DNA from: Aplectana chamaeleonis
Taxonomy: Eukaryota; Nematoda; Chromadorea; Rhabditida; Cosmocercidae
DNA length: 64,000 nucleotides
Assembly (NCBI GenBank): GCA_029168955.1
Contig: JAPDOI010001160.1
Span: forward strand, 1 to 64,000
Direction of reading: 5' to 3'
Shown here: piece by piece, positions 1-10,928 of the stretch
Layout: each line of letters begins with the position of its first letter
How positions within the stretch are numbered: the first letter of the stretch is position 1
Program-made: the position numbers and the translations under genes
The notes under the pieces: model-generated
Told to the model about the DNA's origin: nothing
What the model saw: only the letters and a program-made list of their open reading frames with translations
Databases searched by the model: none

Positions 1-169
1 GCTGCTTGTTTCCTAAGACTGGGAAGAAAATGTCTCTGGAGTTCTGCGTCATTCTCAAAACGCGTCGCACGCTTCTCTAGATTCATGTTTTCCAATCTGT
101 TTTCTTCTCCACATAAGGTTAAGATTTAGCATTAAAAAATAAAAAAACCTTTTTTCAAATTCTACACTC

Positions 170-1235
170 TTGGTGACGTCCTGCACACTGCCACTCGGGA
201 CCTGTGCATTTTCTATGACGCCCTGCACACTCCCACTGGAGTCTTGCACACTCTCACTGGGGACCTGCGCACTTTCTGTGACGTCCTGCACACTCCCGTT
301 AGGGTCCTTCACACTTTCTATGACGCCCTGCACTCTCCCATTTGGGTCCTGCACACTTTCTATGACGTCCTGCACACTCCCGTTGGGGTCCTGCACACCT
401 TCTATGGCGTCCTGCACAATCCCACTGGGATCCTTCACACTTTCTATGACGCCCTGCACTCTCCCACTGGGGTCATGCACACCTTCTATGACGCCCTGCA
501 CATTCCCACTGGAGTCCTGCACACTCCCGCTGGGGACCTGCGCACTCCCAATTAGGACGTGCGCACCTTCTATAACGTCCTGCACACTCCGACTCGAGTC
601 TTGCACACTTTCTATGACGCCCTGCACACTCCCATTGGGATCCTGCACACTTTCTATGACACCCTGCCCACTCCCACTGGGGTCCTGCACACTTTCTATG
701 ACGCGCTGCACACTCCCACTGTAGTCCTGCACAGTTCACCTGGGAACCTGCGCACTTTATATGACGTCATGCACACTCTCGTTAGAGCCCTGCACATTTT
801 CTATGACACCCAGCACACTCCCACTGGGGTACTGCACACTTTCTATGACGCCCTGCACACTCCCACTGTAGTCCTGCACACTCCCACTGGGGACCTGCGC
901 ACTTTCTATGACGTCCTGGACACTCCCCTCAGGGTCCTTTACACTTCCTGTGACGCCCTGCACTCTCCCATTTGGGTCCTGCACACTTTCTATGACGTTC
1001 TGCACACTCCCGTTGGGGTCCTGCACACCTTCTATGGCGTCCTGCACAATCCCACTGAAGTCCTGCACACTCCCACTGGGGGCCTTCCCACTTTCTACGA
1101 CATCCTGCACATCCCCATTAGAGTCCTGCACGCTTTTTATGACGTCCTGCACACTCCCACTGAGGTCTCGGCACACTTTCTATGACGTCCTGCACGCTCT
1201 CACTGAGGTCCTGCATACTATCGGTAACGCCCTGC
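170..1235. repeat. 42-bp minisatellite (two 21-bp half-units)
   Basis: About 1.07 kb of diverged tandem repeats. The 42-bp unit consists of two related 21-bp halves, each starting CCTGCACACT; one half continues TCTATGACG and the other CCCACTGGGG. Single 21-bp halves are occasionally lost or gained, so the array slips between 42 and 21 bp. The period is a multiple of three and the unit lacks stops in several frames, so long open frames appear on both strands (for example 55-732 and 757-1176 minus, 170-724 and 559-1185 plus). I regard these as by-products of the repeat, because no splice sites or non-repeat coding sequence adjoin them. Confidence 0.93.
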
Positions 1236-1494
1236 ATATTCGCAAACCCTAGCGGTTCCCTTACTGCTAAATACCTACCGCCTTGATGATTGCTTAGCCC
1301 TTCTAGCGCTAGACGACTCATAGAAGTTTTCATGACCCACGGTCAAAAGTGCGCCCCACGGACAAAGTCGTTTGCCCCGAGCGGCGCAAGAGATGATTAA
1401 GTCTGATTTTTTGGAACCCCAAATACGTCCTACACACCTACATAATGGTACCATTTCATACCATTTCTGATCGGCCATTCCCAAGATCGGCGGG

Positions 1495-1513
1495 ACACAC
1501 ACACACACACACA

Positions 1514-1601
<88 letters not shown>

Positions 1602-1608
1602 GACAGAC
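1495..1608. repeat. (CA)n microsatellite with CAGA tail
   Basis: About 50 CA dinucleotides with one early CAGA interruption near 1512, ending in a short (CAGA)n run. The Cys-Val open frames over it are artefacts of the dinucleotide. Confidence 0.97.
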
Positions 1609-2231
1609 ACAACAACGGGACATAACTGTTTTAGGTATAAGGATTTGCTCCTAAACTGGTTGCCAGCTACTTTTAAGAAGCGCTATTTACTTTGGAAGCT
1701 ACTTTGGAAGCAAAACAGAAGACGGCAAAGAAGCATTCATAAAAATCTCGTTGATTAGGGGGGGGGGGGCGGACACCCTGTAATGAGCCGATCTGACTGG
1801 TCTGTTGATTTTTTCTCGCTGTTTCACTCAATTTCACGTTTTTCATAACCAGATCTACCTTCTCATGAGGATAACTAAACAGCGGCTTTCATTGCGAACA
1901 CTGTTCAATGACCTACTCATGTGCATGTTTTTGTGAGAAAAAGCCGATAGAAGCCGATCAGGAAAATTCACAGAAGCAGGGTGAATAGGAAGCTTCAAAT
2001 TTTGAGCTTTAGAGCCTTACTAGTGAGCTCTTGGTTTCGATTTCTACCAGCAGTGAGAGGTCGCTTTTTGGTCGTAAGATCCATATCACCAGTATATTTC
2101 ATCGAAGCCCACCGCTCCGCTGCTGGCAACAATCGGAATCGAAAGCTCTTCAAAAGTTCACTGGGGATACCTGGGTTAGGAAAACCATCTAGAGGCCGGA
2201 ATTAGTAACGCGGCAGTGTAGGGTAGGGTTG
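1609..2231. other. No gene recognised
   Basis: Unique-looking sequence with a 12-base G run at about 1758-1769. I see no splice-flanked coding segment, RNA gene or terminal repeat. Confidence 0.6.
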
Positions 2232-2448
2232 AGGGGCTGAGTAGAGTGCCATAGGCCTCTTTCAGAGTTTGATCACAGCGCTATGCGATGGGATGATAAT
2301 CATGAGCATCGATCAAGATCGCGTCGCACGTCAATCTGTATTTAAAACATACCATCGCGTCGCACAGCGATCGCACTTTGAGAGAGGCAATGAAGGCGCG
2401 GCCTGATGCGGGCCGCGCCGCGCCCTGATGGCACTCTGCTCAGCCCCT
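2232..2448. mobile_element. Small TIR element (MITE), 217 bp
   Basis: The left end AGGGGCTGAGTAGAGTGCCA and the right end are inverted copies, 20 of 21 bases matching; the right end reads TGGCACTCTGCTCAGCCCCT on the plus strand. The interior contains two GATCG-rich segments and a GC-rich stretch. There is no coding capacity, so it is non-autonomous. The target-site duplication is not clear. Confidence 0.75.
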
Positions 2449-2623
2449 AAAGACGTCTGCACGTTTGATGATTACCCTGCAAAAGCGGAAGATCGCTAAC
2501 CGATCGCGTCTTTGGCCTTCCAAGCTAATAGACTGGGGCAGCTGCGACACTGCCCGGGTAGGAGGCTTTTCGCCTTTACCCCTACCCTTCTTCTTCTTCT
2601 TTGCAGCCACATAGGGGGTTTTG

Positions 2624-3115
2624 TCATAGGCGGAGGAACTGGGCGACCAGTAGTGGATTCGTCCATAGGTCCATTGGTGTCAGCGTGGTAGGTCTCTCCG
2701 GACAGTTGAATAAATGTGCGGTACCATGGCCGACGGTACCGCAGTCCGAGCACACATCAGATTTGCTGCTGTCAATCTTGCAGACATAAAACATTAGCAT
2801 TGTAGAGTGAACAAAGCGTAATGGTGCGAGCGTGCATCTTGCCCTTCTTCCGAGTTGAGGCTCTGAGGTGCAGACGGGGGGCGGTATATCTCCTAGTATA
2901 GGATTTATGGCCGCCTTCACAAGATGACACCGTACCAACTTGGTGTGCTCCTCGCGCAAAAGACGGAGTCGTTCTTGGTGTGAGTCGTGCCATCTTTGCA
3001 AATTAACTTTGTTTGGAGCAACGGCTTCCTTATACTTCTCTCTCTAACGGGGTTCAGCACTCTCCACGACGGGTGATTTGGTTGCTTTATAATGTTGATG
3101 CGGAATTGCTGGGCT
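2624..3115 (-). pseudogene. LINE C-terminal segment with Cys/His cluster
   Basis: This continues the retrotransposon polyprotein after a frameshift near 3115. The protein first reads through a basic stretch and then the segment at 2624-3001, which holds a C-x2-C-x8-H-x3-C cluster (CSDCGTVGHGTAHLFNC) followed by a DLWTNP motif. That arrangement closes the polyprotein of many metazoan non-LTR elements downstream of the reverse transcriptase. The function of the segment is unknown in the family; nucleic-acid binding is the usual guess. The reading frame is broken relative to the reverse transcriptase, so it cannot be translated as part of a full-length protein. Confidence 0.7.
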
Positions 3116-4421
3116 TGAGCTGACAGTGCTCCTTCACTGGTAATACACGGGTCTCAGCGCGCAGGTTCTCGATTGGGGAACTCCTTGGACATCCGGTGGC
3201 GATATGGAGAGCAGGATCTTGTACTCGTTGCATCTTTGTCCAGGAGGATTCTGAGACGAGATGCTGCCATACCGGTGTGGCGTACTCCAAAGCGGGCTGA
3301 AAAATTGCCTTATGCGTTGTGAGTATAGTCTCCTTGCTGCTACCCCACGAAGTGCCGCCCAAGGCCCTGAGAACGTTGAGCTTAGCTTTGACGACTGCCT
3401 GCTTCTGCTCGGTATTCTTACGAAACTTGAGTGACGAATCGAGCACAGGACCGAGCAGCTTTGGAAAGCTTTGAAAAGAAAGGCAAACGGTCGCCATCCC
3501 ACACAACATCCGGATGAGCGCTGTTCTCGGATGGGTCCGAGAAACGGACACTGACGACTTGGCTGCAGAGATCCTTAGCATCTTGCGGTCGAAAAAGCTC
3601 TTCAGTGTGATCAGGTACTCAATGATCTTATTAGCGGCCACCTGTAAGTTCCGATCTCGACACGTGATTGTTATGTCATCAGCATACGCGACGACCTTGA
3701 TGTCCTGTAGAGGCTCAGGCATATCTTCGAGGTACAGACTGAAGAGGGCTGGCGATAGAACACCGCCCTGAGGGACTCCAGCTGCCATTGGAATATTGTT
3801 GGAGACATGGTTCTGAAACATGACTCTTGCTCGCCGACCTTTATTAAAGACCGATATCCAGCGCTTCTGTCAAGATGGTATTGACGACTGCAGTATGTTG
3901 CCTGACAGGATTCCAAGGTTAACCGTATCAAATGCCTTGGTGAGATCCAACGCAACAGCTACAGTTCTCAATGGCTTGTTAAAGTTGAACCCGTCGATAG
4001 CATAGCTGGTAATTTCTAGCAAAGCCGTAGTTGTGGAATGTAGCCTCCTGAACCCATGTTGAAACAACTGCTTCCCGTTGTGCTCCGCTAGATCCTTGAC
4101 AATGAGCTTTTCGGCTACCTTAGCGCAAGGTGACATCAAGCTGATGGTACGATATCCTTTTACTGATGACTGAGGTTTGTCAGGCTTGGGCAACGGTATG
4201 ACGTTGGCTGTCTTCCAATTTTCGGAATAGTGCAAGAGCTGAACGAAGTGTTAATCATATCAACGATGAGCGGAAGGACCTCAGTCGGGAGTTTCTTCAG
4301 TACAGCAGGACAAATGCCCTTCGGACCGACAGCTTTGGAGTTCCTGGAGATAATCTTCTCGTCTTGCGCCACAGTGAACGCTTCGGCCTAGCTCATGAGC
4401 GGGAGGCGGCACAGCTCTCTA
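3087..4421 (-). pseudogene. LINE reverse transcriptase domain
   Basis: Reverse transcriptase of the non-LTR element, which would copy its own RNA at the chromosomal target. The N-terminal part (4160-4372) contains a KAVGPKGICPAVLK-like motif; a frameshift near 4230 then joins it to one frame running 4235-3087. In that frame I see motif A (ALDLTKAFDTVN), motif B (GVPQGGVLSP) and the catalytic motif C (YADD). The frame is interrupted once by a TGA at 3870-3872. The aspartates are therefore intact, but the protein cannot be made in one piece. The C-terminal region downstream of YADD is continuous to 3087, where another frameshift ends it. Confidence 0.88.
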
Positions 4422-4689
4422 AAGTGTGCCCGAACGAGAATGGCGGCCGGCTTGCTTGGCAGGCGGCCGTCGCATGAGCTGCCCTCGGACGAGTGTTGGA
4501 TTTCAACGAAGGCCGTCCCCTCTCCCACCGTGATTGATCGGCGCAGTGCTTGCTGCCAGCCAGTGCCGGCCCCGTTCGTAGTCTATGGCGGTGGGGACGT
4601 TTCGCATGCTCGTTCGAGAGCGGCGAACGCGACGGCCGCCTCCCAAGCACGCCGGCCGCATGGGTCGCCATTCTCATTCGGACGCACCT
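4422..4689. mobile_element. 268-bp MITE inserted in the LINE, TA-flanked
   Basis: Its ends are inverted repeats (left AAGTGTGCCCGAACGAGAAT; right, read inward on the minus strand, AGGTGCGTCCGAATGAGAAT), flanked by TA on both sides (4420-4421 and 4690-4691). It interrupts the LINE just after the peptide QNRVTVK. A close relative at 43868-44103 has the same TIR and TA flanks, and a one-ended relic lies at about 10558-10640. The TA duplication is typical of the Tc1/mariner superfamily; the assignment is by that criterion only. Confidence 0.8.
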
Positions 4690-5040
4690 TAACTGTAACT
4701 CTATTCTGCGGACCTCGCCTTGTACTCGTGACAAAGAAACTTTTACCGAGAGAGTAGGCGGCTTCCTCTCCCGACTTGAAAACGTTATTACCAAACTCAA
4801 TAGTGGAGACGGTGGTTGGCGAGCTTTTTTCCGATATTTTTTGAAGCACCTTCCAAGTAGCTCCACTCTCCGTCTTGAAATTAAACTGTTCTGTGAACTT
4901 CTCTTCTGTTCTTTCTTGTGCTGGTCGAGATCTTTTCTGATCTCACCATCCAGCTGAGCGACGACAGAGTCTAGATGGTCAACTGCTCTTCTGGCGTCTC
5001 TAGTCCTGATTCTCTGAAGAATTTCTCTGGTGGCGTTTGG
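4690..5040 (-). pseudogene. LINE linker between endonuclease and reverse transcriptase
   Basis: After the stop at 5041 the same frame stays open through a highly charged stretch rich in Arg, Lys and Gln. A frameshift near 4860 moves the likely original frame to the one reading LQKISEKSSPTTVSTIEF, a segment that precedes the reverse transcriptase in this class. It ends at QNRVTVK, where the MITE is inserted. No catalytic motif is expected here. The stop at 5041 may be genuine decay or may mark the original ORF boundary; I cannot tell which. Confidence 0.6.
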
Positions 5041-6246
5041 TTAGAACGTCTTAACCCGGCCAACAGGGACAGCCGCCTTCATGGACCTGCGAATCGCATA
5101 GGATAAGTGATGCTCCTTCTGGTGCACATTGCCATTCCACGGGTAATCAGCCGCTAGGCGTAGCGCAACCTCACTGAACAGGCACCAGTCTTCTTGGCCT
5201 AAACGTTGACGAACACCAGAATAAGGAGCAAGAGAATTTGAGAGATAGATGTGCACAAAGACGGGAACACGATCACTAGACAGTGTTGTTGAGGTAGACC
5301 ATGAGCAAGCGTTGGAAAGGTTGGAAGAGACTAGAGTTATGTCTGGGCTAAAAGATCGGCCGTTGGCAGGGAGACGAGTGGGCTGATCATCGTTTAAGAT
5401 GACCAGATCGCACTCATCAGCCCATTTTTCGACTTCTTCCCCTCTAGCATCAGAACCAAAGGACGAGCAGAAGGTGTGGGCGTTAAAGTCGCTCGCGAAA
5501 ACAACTGATGATAAGAATGAACAATCGTTAAGTCGTTTGAGAAGAGGAATGGGATTGTAGGATGAGGGGCATGAGGTGGTAGGGGTAATATAGATGTTGA
5601 ACAGAGAAAGGGAAGTTTTAAGGGAGAGATGGTTTGAAAGGTACTCGAGAGTACCATCCGTGGGGGTTTTTGGTATGGGGTGGGAGGGGAGAGAAGATAA
5701 AACAAAGGTTGAAACTCCTCCGCCAAGAGCTGACCTTGGAGCATGGAAGGCAGTGTAGCCCGGAATATTAGGACGAAGACGGGTGGGTGATGGAGAGAGC
5801 TTGGTTTCTTAAACCATGATCACGTCTGGACGGTAAGTACGTGCGAAGAGAGAGAGTTCAGAAAGTTTGACACGAAGGCCGTTGAGATTGATATGTACAA
5901 TGGAAAGGCGGCGATATGAGGAAGAGGAATCAGAGTTGGTAGGCGAAGAGCATAAAACACAGCGAAAAGCTGAGTTATGTTGCCTCACAAAACTGAGACC
6001 CGAACAGGAAAGATGCACCCACCTTTGGCATCCGAAGCACTGGACGCTGATATCTCTCCAGGTAACACCCTTGCCGCACGTGGCGCATAGGTACTTCTGA
6101 GCGGGTCCAGGATTCCTCCCCACGCCGGCCCTTACCAGGAGAATCGAAAGGAGAGACGCGGCCGGCCAGCACCTCTCCCATGACAGAAACCCTCTTCGTG
6201 GAGAGGGTGACGTCGGTTCGCATAGAGGCGATCTTCTTTCCTCCAC
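5041..6246 (-). pseudogene. LINE zinc-finger plus apurinic endonuclease
   Basis: One frame of 402 codons, open except for a TAA at 5809-5811 that replaces the expected Gln codon in (Q)ETKL. Residues 1-60 contain a hydrophobic stretch and the motif GVGRNPGP. Residues of about 50-95 form a PHD-like cluster with C-x2-C, C-x2-C, H-x2-C and C-x2-C pairs. The endonuclease follows: HINLNGLR, ETKL after the stop, SDFNAH, SPDITL and finally SSDRVPV. Active family members normally have SDH at the last position, so the catalytic histidine is changed to Arg. The domain would nick the target DNA to prime reverse transcription. The reading frame is otherwise well preserved, suggesting moderate age. Confidence 0.85.
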
Positions 6247-6290
6247 ACTGCCACGGCGTGAACGTACGACATCTCGGCAGCACCCCTACC

Positions 6291-6671
6291 CAACGACACG
6301 CGTTTATGAATCCGGCCCCCGTATGCAGATTACATGGTAACTAAACTAGTAATTCAAGGCGAACCGTTTCTAAGGGCGCTGTGTGTTTTCTTTCTCATTG
6401 ACTGTTTTTTTTTCTCGACGGACGCTTCTGCAACACCTCGTCGATATGAAAAAGATCTCAGATAGCGTTAGACGTTAGTCTCTTTCGACAAATGCGAAGC
6501 ATAATCAAGAATTAGAAAGACTTCTCCACTGCCTTCAAATTGTGAGGAGTTGGAAGCCCTCAAATTGTGTCTTGATGCTTAACTTTTTTCTTACCAGTTG
6601 GCCGATAATATGCAATGGTATTGTAATAGTGCTTGCTTGAGCAATTGTCCGAGGTGACACAGTTTTATTCA
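6291..6671. other. No gene recognised
   Basis: AT-rich sequence upstream of the retrotransposon and before the hammerhead relic. I see no coding or terminal-repeat signal. Confidence 0.5.
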
Positions 6672-6709
6672 TCTAACGTTTCGGCGTTTTCGCTTTTGTC
6701 GGAGCCTGG
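6672..6709 (-). ncRNA. Decayed hammerhead ribozyme copy
   Basis: The minus strand has the same frame of conserved elements as the intact copy at 60437-60477: CCAGGCTC upstream, a GC-closing stem II and CCGAAACGTTAGA downstream. The catalytic CUGAUGA is changed to CCGACAA, so the core should be inactive. It is best read as a relic of the pseudo-LTR of a Penelope-like element or related retrozyme. Confidence 0.5.
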
Positions 6710-8287
6710 AATAAAGTGCCCTACTCAAACCAAAATGGACACCTGTTTTGATCTTCTGAGCGAGCTATCGGAACACATTACATTTACAAGGGAGATGCCG
6801 CCGGCTGCTGGGTGGCTGCCTATTTTTGAGCGATCAGCGCGTCGCTCAAGAAAACGGGTATGCTACCAGAGGTTCCATTCGTTTCAAACGGCGACCACTC
6901 AGAGCGAATAGCGATGTCGGGCAGCAGTCGAAAATAGGGTTTTGTGCGCCTTTCATTTCTAATGGGCTATGCGCGGCCATACGCTCCTGCGTTCGAAAAG
7001 CAGACCTCCAGGACATGGTACAGCTGATCGCAGGGTCAAGCGTACACTAGGAGGGTTCCAATGTGGGAAGAGGGGAGGCCGCAGTTCGACAGACTGCGCA
7101 GGCACAGAACTGGGTCGTCTGCGAGTAGAATTCATGAACTGCTCCGCTCAGAAGGATGTTCTGTTTCCCGTATTTTTTTAAGAACTTTAGGCGTGGATTT
7201 CCCTTCCTCTCAAGTTTCTATTTGTTTCACTTTCAGCTCCCGAAACGTGGATATACAAATAAAAATTTTCACTGAAAAACTTGTAGTTAATTGTAAGAGG
7301 CTATGCATTTCCCACTCGATTTTGTAAATACGGAAGTGATGCAGTATGGATAAAATGCAAAAACAAGAGTGCAAACAGGAGAAATTACGTATCTTCAGAC
7401 AAGAGCTTTCCCAATGTTTCTGAAGTCATTTTGTTTCCACTGTTAGAACACTAAGAAAACGAATTCTTTTCAAAAAGCAAAAAAAAATCGAATGATCTAT
7501 CGTTGTAGGAATCAGATAACCGACAACCGCTTGCGAACTGGTTATTCATGAAGTGGTCAACTTTCTCACCTCTAAAATACCCTAAAAATTAGTTTCTAAA
7601 ATGACTTGATATGGTCACTCTTAGTTAAGGTTTACGTATTTCACCTTTCTGGTAGAAAAAGTGAGTGTGGCATAAAGGTGTGACATTTGCGATTGATGTG
7701 AGACTGTTTTCCATCCTACTGTCCGACTGCTCGCAAAATCTCCTTCTCAAAGTGTTGTGTGGAGATGCTTCACTCTCGCAAGATGAGATACAAAAACGTA
7801 CCAAGTTTGGGGGTGGTCAAGGTCGGAGAAAGTCGTTTTCTTACCTTTACAGAAATGATCTTCGAAACTTTTTCAGCATTTTGGGACCTACTTCTTTAGT
7901 GCCGAAAAAAATTTTCATCCGGTAATCAGAGCTCAGAGGTGGTGAAGGTCAAGGTAGCCGTTTCTAAATACAAGGGCGCGCTCATACTTGAGTGCGCAAT
8001 GCTTTCGGCTCGAATACCATTAAAGACTTCAGTTCAGTAATAATTAGCGATTTTCATTGTCATTTCAGCAATTGCGTTTTTTTTACTCCATAGGCTGTAG
8101 GATCGATACAGAATCATAAAGAGTGATATCCTTCCAGAGATTGCGTAACACTGTTTTCCTTTTCTACTGCATTAACATTCAACAACATTAGCCCTTGTCA
8201 AAAGTAAACATCCTGAGGTTAGAGTTTGGAACAGCCACCGATAACCTATGTACTACAGTAGCAACAGCTCATTCGTTCCTCCATTTC
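6710..8287. other. No gene recognised
   Basis: Low-complexity AT-rich non-coding sequence. The open frames at 6633-7327 and 7665-7925 show no splice sites consistent with them and no recognisable domain. Confidence 0.5.
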
Positions 8288-8466
8288 CTAATCTGCCTTC
8301 TTCGACTTGTTATTCTTCGGCTTCTCCGGGATTCTAAATGGTATGTCGAAGTTGTCGTAGAAATACCACGTAGTTGCTGGATTCGTGAAACTGGCTGCTG
8401 GAGAGGCGCCTTCTGACTGGATATCGACGCCTTGGACAAATAGGCTAATTATGGTCGGCGGGAAGA
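8288..8466 (-). CDS. Terminal coding exon, protein unrecognised
   Basis: The likely last exon of a minus-strand gene. The acceptor CTCCCTTCAAG ends at 8467, in a pyrimidine-rich context. The exon then reads FPPTIISLFVQGVDIQSEG, continues through a segment rich in Ala, Ser and Thr, has WYFYDNFDIPFRIPEK, and ends with a lysine-rich tail KNNKSKKAD and TAG at 8288-8290. Codons are strongly biased to TTC, GAC, AAC, AAG and GAG, which supports real coding. A TGA lies in the same frame just upstream of the acceptor, so an intron is required. I found no matching donor upstream; the next 1.5 kb contains a TIR element at 8586-9032. The family is not recognised. A basic C-terminus after an aromatic patch could be a cytoplasmic tail, but that is only a guess. 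Confidence 0.5.
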
Positions 8467-8585
8467 CTTGAAGGGAGCGTTGGCACAACGCCAGTCATTT
8501 CCGCCGTCTCAACCTCACTTGAAGGAAGGGCTCACAGCTTTATTTTCCCTATTACCAGGGCAGCAAGTACACAACACCTCGAAGA

Positions 8586-9032
8586 ATTCGGTCAGAAAGC
8601 GCGCGAGGACGCGCTTTTTCGTTTTTCGTCTTTTTTGAAAAACTTGCTTCAAGCTCACTTTTGAGCGAAACTGGTGTGATATTCGTGATCCTGGCGTCGA
8701 GGGCTACCTAGTGGTTCATCATTTGCTGGGGGATACGTTGAGAACTATAGAAGTTTTGCGATCAGCCAGGTTTGTGATTATGGTACCGTGGCGGAGGGGG
8801 CGCGACCGCCTTGGTCTGCGTTTCTCTGTGTGTACCCTGCATAGGGGGCTGGTTAATTTCGAAACTCCTGTATCTCTCAATGTAACTTTGACAGTGGGTA
8901 TACCACTGAATAGCCTACAACGCCAGGATCATGAATATTGCCCTAGTTTCGCAAAAAGTTGAGTTTGGAGCGAGTTACTCAAAATGGACGAGAAAGACGC
9001 GAAAACGCGTCCTCATCCGCTTTCTGACGAAA
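8586..9032. mobile_element. TIR element, about 447 bp
   Basis: The ends are inverted: GTCAGAAAGCGCGCGAGGAC on the left against GTCAGAAAGCGGATGAGGAC read inward from the right. Partial internal symmetry continues through the segments CGCCAGGATCATGAATATTG and CAATATTCGTGATCCTGGCG. No ORF. The target duplication is not clear. Confidence 0.6.
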
Positions 9033-9374
9033 TCGTACGAGCGATACTGAAGGGTCTTCATGCGATCACCAAGGAGGTAGTCGACCAGAACAAAGAACAA
9101 CAATATGTATCGGTAGTTCTGACGATCCAGTCTGTCATTAGGGTGTAGGTCCATCGAGATTGTATGGTTTTGTAGTTGATGAGAGATTCGGATTATGTCA
9201 TGCTATACCCTGAAGTGGTACACCAAGCCATGCTCCAATAATAATGCGCAATCGTCGGCCACAGACGACCAGGTTCGGTGCAATTTAATGATGGGTTCAT
9301 CATGTCTACAAATCAGCGCCGTCATCGCAACAGCCCTTCGTGCTGTTATACATAGAGACTCGTGGTTCGCTTAA

Positions 9375-9852
9375 AGGCAGCATACACGCTCGTAAACGTT
9401 GTTGAGATAGCAACGTAAACCTAACCGTGAGGCTTGCATCATAACGCTCACGCATTTGGAAGCGTCAAGAACGAGCCGCAACTACTTTACATGAGTGATA
9501 ACCGAGTGCTACCCCTGTAATTGCCCGCCCCAGCTGTATTTGGCCTCCCCCAACCGGGAACACATTGAATCACCGACCTCGATAATGCAAACGGTCAGCA
9601 AGAGAAATAGCACAGCCAAATGGGAGGCGACGCAAGAGATCGCCTGATTTGATTGAGAGATCATATTTTCACGTATTGGCCAATTCCTCCTTTCTCATGT
9701 GTCAGTTGCAATAACACTGGATCATTTGAGGCCCAGTAAACGGATTTGAAATCACTTTTCGCGACTTTTCTCGGCACAGATGTTGTTTTCGGCTCCGGGC
9801 CTTCCCTAACCTATGAAAAACACGGGAGCAAATTTTATCATGTATGCTGCCT
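9375..9852. mobile_element. TTAA element, family C (AGGCAGCATACACGCTCG)
   Basis: The left end AGGCAGCATACACGCTCG follows TTAA (9371-9374) and the right end is its inverse, ending CATGTATGCTGCCT. The right TTAA is mutated to CTAA (9853-9856) and is shared with the next element. About 480 bp, non-coding. Other family C copies lie at 23264-23760, 28019-28502, 32765-33169 and, degenerate, 54135-54605. Confidence 0.8.
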
Positions 9853-9856
9853 CTAA

Positions 9857-10255
9857 AGGCAAGGTCCGGTCAAATTTTGACACTACCGAAGTTTGGTTTA
9901 GATAGATTGGGCTGGCCAAACTGAACATCGTCTGAACTTTTCACGAACTCTGAGTCCTTAGTTCTGGAGAAAACAGCCTCAAAGTCAGGGATTACGGTAT
10001 TCACAGCATGATAATCATGGCTGGAATGACCGATAATTACACAGCACTTTCGAAGAATGCGTGGACAACCGCTAAAATATGGACGATGGCCACACTTCTC
10101 TGACTTTTCTGGAGTATCGGCTAACGGAAGTGGCTGGAATAACTTGAAGAAGACCGGTTTTTACGCAGTTTTCGCATGTTCCTTGGGACTACCGGTAGCA
10201 AGAGCACCGATTTAGCGTGAAATCTCAAAATCAAAATTCTGCCCGGACCCTGCCT
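9857..10255. mobile_element. TTAA element, family H (AGGCAAGGTCCGG)
   Basis: The left end AGGCAAGGTCCGGTCAAATT matches the inverse of the right end (AATTCTGCCCGGACCCTGCCT). TTAA follows at 10256-10259. It abuts the family C element to its left through one shared CTAA. No coding capacity. This is the only copy seen in the window. Confidence 0.7.
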
Positions 10256-10262
10256 TTAAGGA

Positions 10263-10639
10263 AGACTTTTTCCGCACCTTCACCGTGATCGCAGCAGCAC
10301 GTGCTCCTGTCACTAAAGAGCGCTCCACAGAGCAGTAAGGGTGTCTAGAACAGTGCTTTTCCTATCAGAAAGTTTACACCGCCAAAAGGATACGGTCTAT
10401 GTCTAGATGTGCTTCAAGTAGATGAACCTTGCCGCAGTCAGCAGCAGGGATATCATTTTTACCACGGTTCACAACGAATGCGTTTTCAGAGAAGGGCATG
10501 AGGCAACTCTTCAGGAGTCGCAGGCGCGGCAGTGAAAGGTAGCGATCTCTATTGTTTGTAAAGTCTGCCCGAATGAGACTTTTTGCACACGCGGTCGGCG
10601 TGCGTGTCAAAAGGCTGTAGCGGAGACATTTTTTCGACA
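10263..10639. other. No gene; truncated MITE end
   Basis: The stretch contains one end of the TA-flanked MITE family also seen at 4422 and 43868 (AAGTCTGCCCGAATGAGACT at about 10562), whose other end appears cut off where the next TIR element starts. The minus open frame over 10374-10640 overlaps this relic and is not supported as a gene. Confidence 0.55.
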
Positions 10640-10928
10640 TTCGGCCAAAACGACTAGTATCGTTAGTATCTCTCCTGGCTCAATAGTAGAGCTGCGCAGT
10701 ATCCCGCCCCGAGTTGTAGGCTCCAAGAAGTATTAGGCTTGAAAGGGCAGTTTTATGTGCTTTTTGTTGCTTCCAAAAAGCGCGTTAGTCGGAAAATCCG
10801 GAAGTGGACCTCATAAATGTGTTCAGCGACCAAAACTACTACCCTGAGCGAAGTTTGGGTAAAGAAACTCTCTCCGTACTTTGTCCAGACTGAAAGCGTT
10901 TTAGAAAAATGTTCGAGATTTGACTTAA

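Larger units (their letters stand above)
2490..6290 (-). mobile_element. Decayed non-LTR (LINE) retrotransposon, Jockey/CR1-like
   Basis: On the minus strand the order is a cysteine-rich zinc finger, an apurinic-type endonuclease, a reverse transcriptase and a C-terminal Cys/His segment, which is the single-polyprotein layout of Jockey/CR1-group retrotransposons. The copy is dead: it has in-frame stops at 5809 and 3870, frameshifts near 4860, 4230 and 3115, a substituted endonuclease histidine and a 268-bp MITE inserted at 4422-4689. Its exact 5' and 3' ends are not resolved. The clade assignment is inferred from domain order and the C-terminal motif only. Confidence 0.85.

Noticed and set aside
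55..1333. Long open frames on both strands over the minisatellite
   Set aside because: They follow from a 42-bp period without stops. There are no splice sites, no unique flanking coding sequence and the same openness on both strands.
1275..1654. Cys-Val or His-Thr repeat proteins
   Set aside because: Direct translation of the CA microsatellite.
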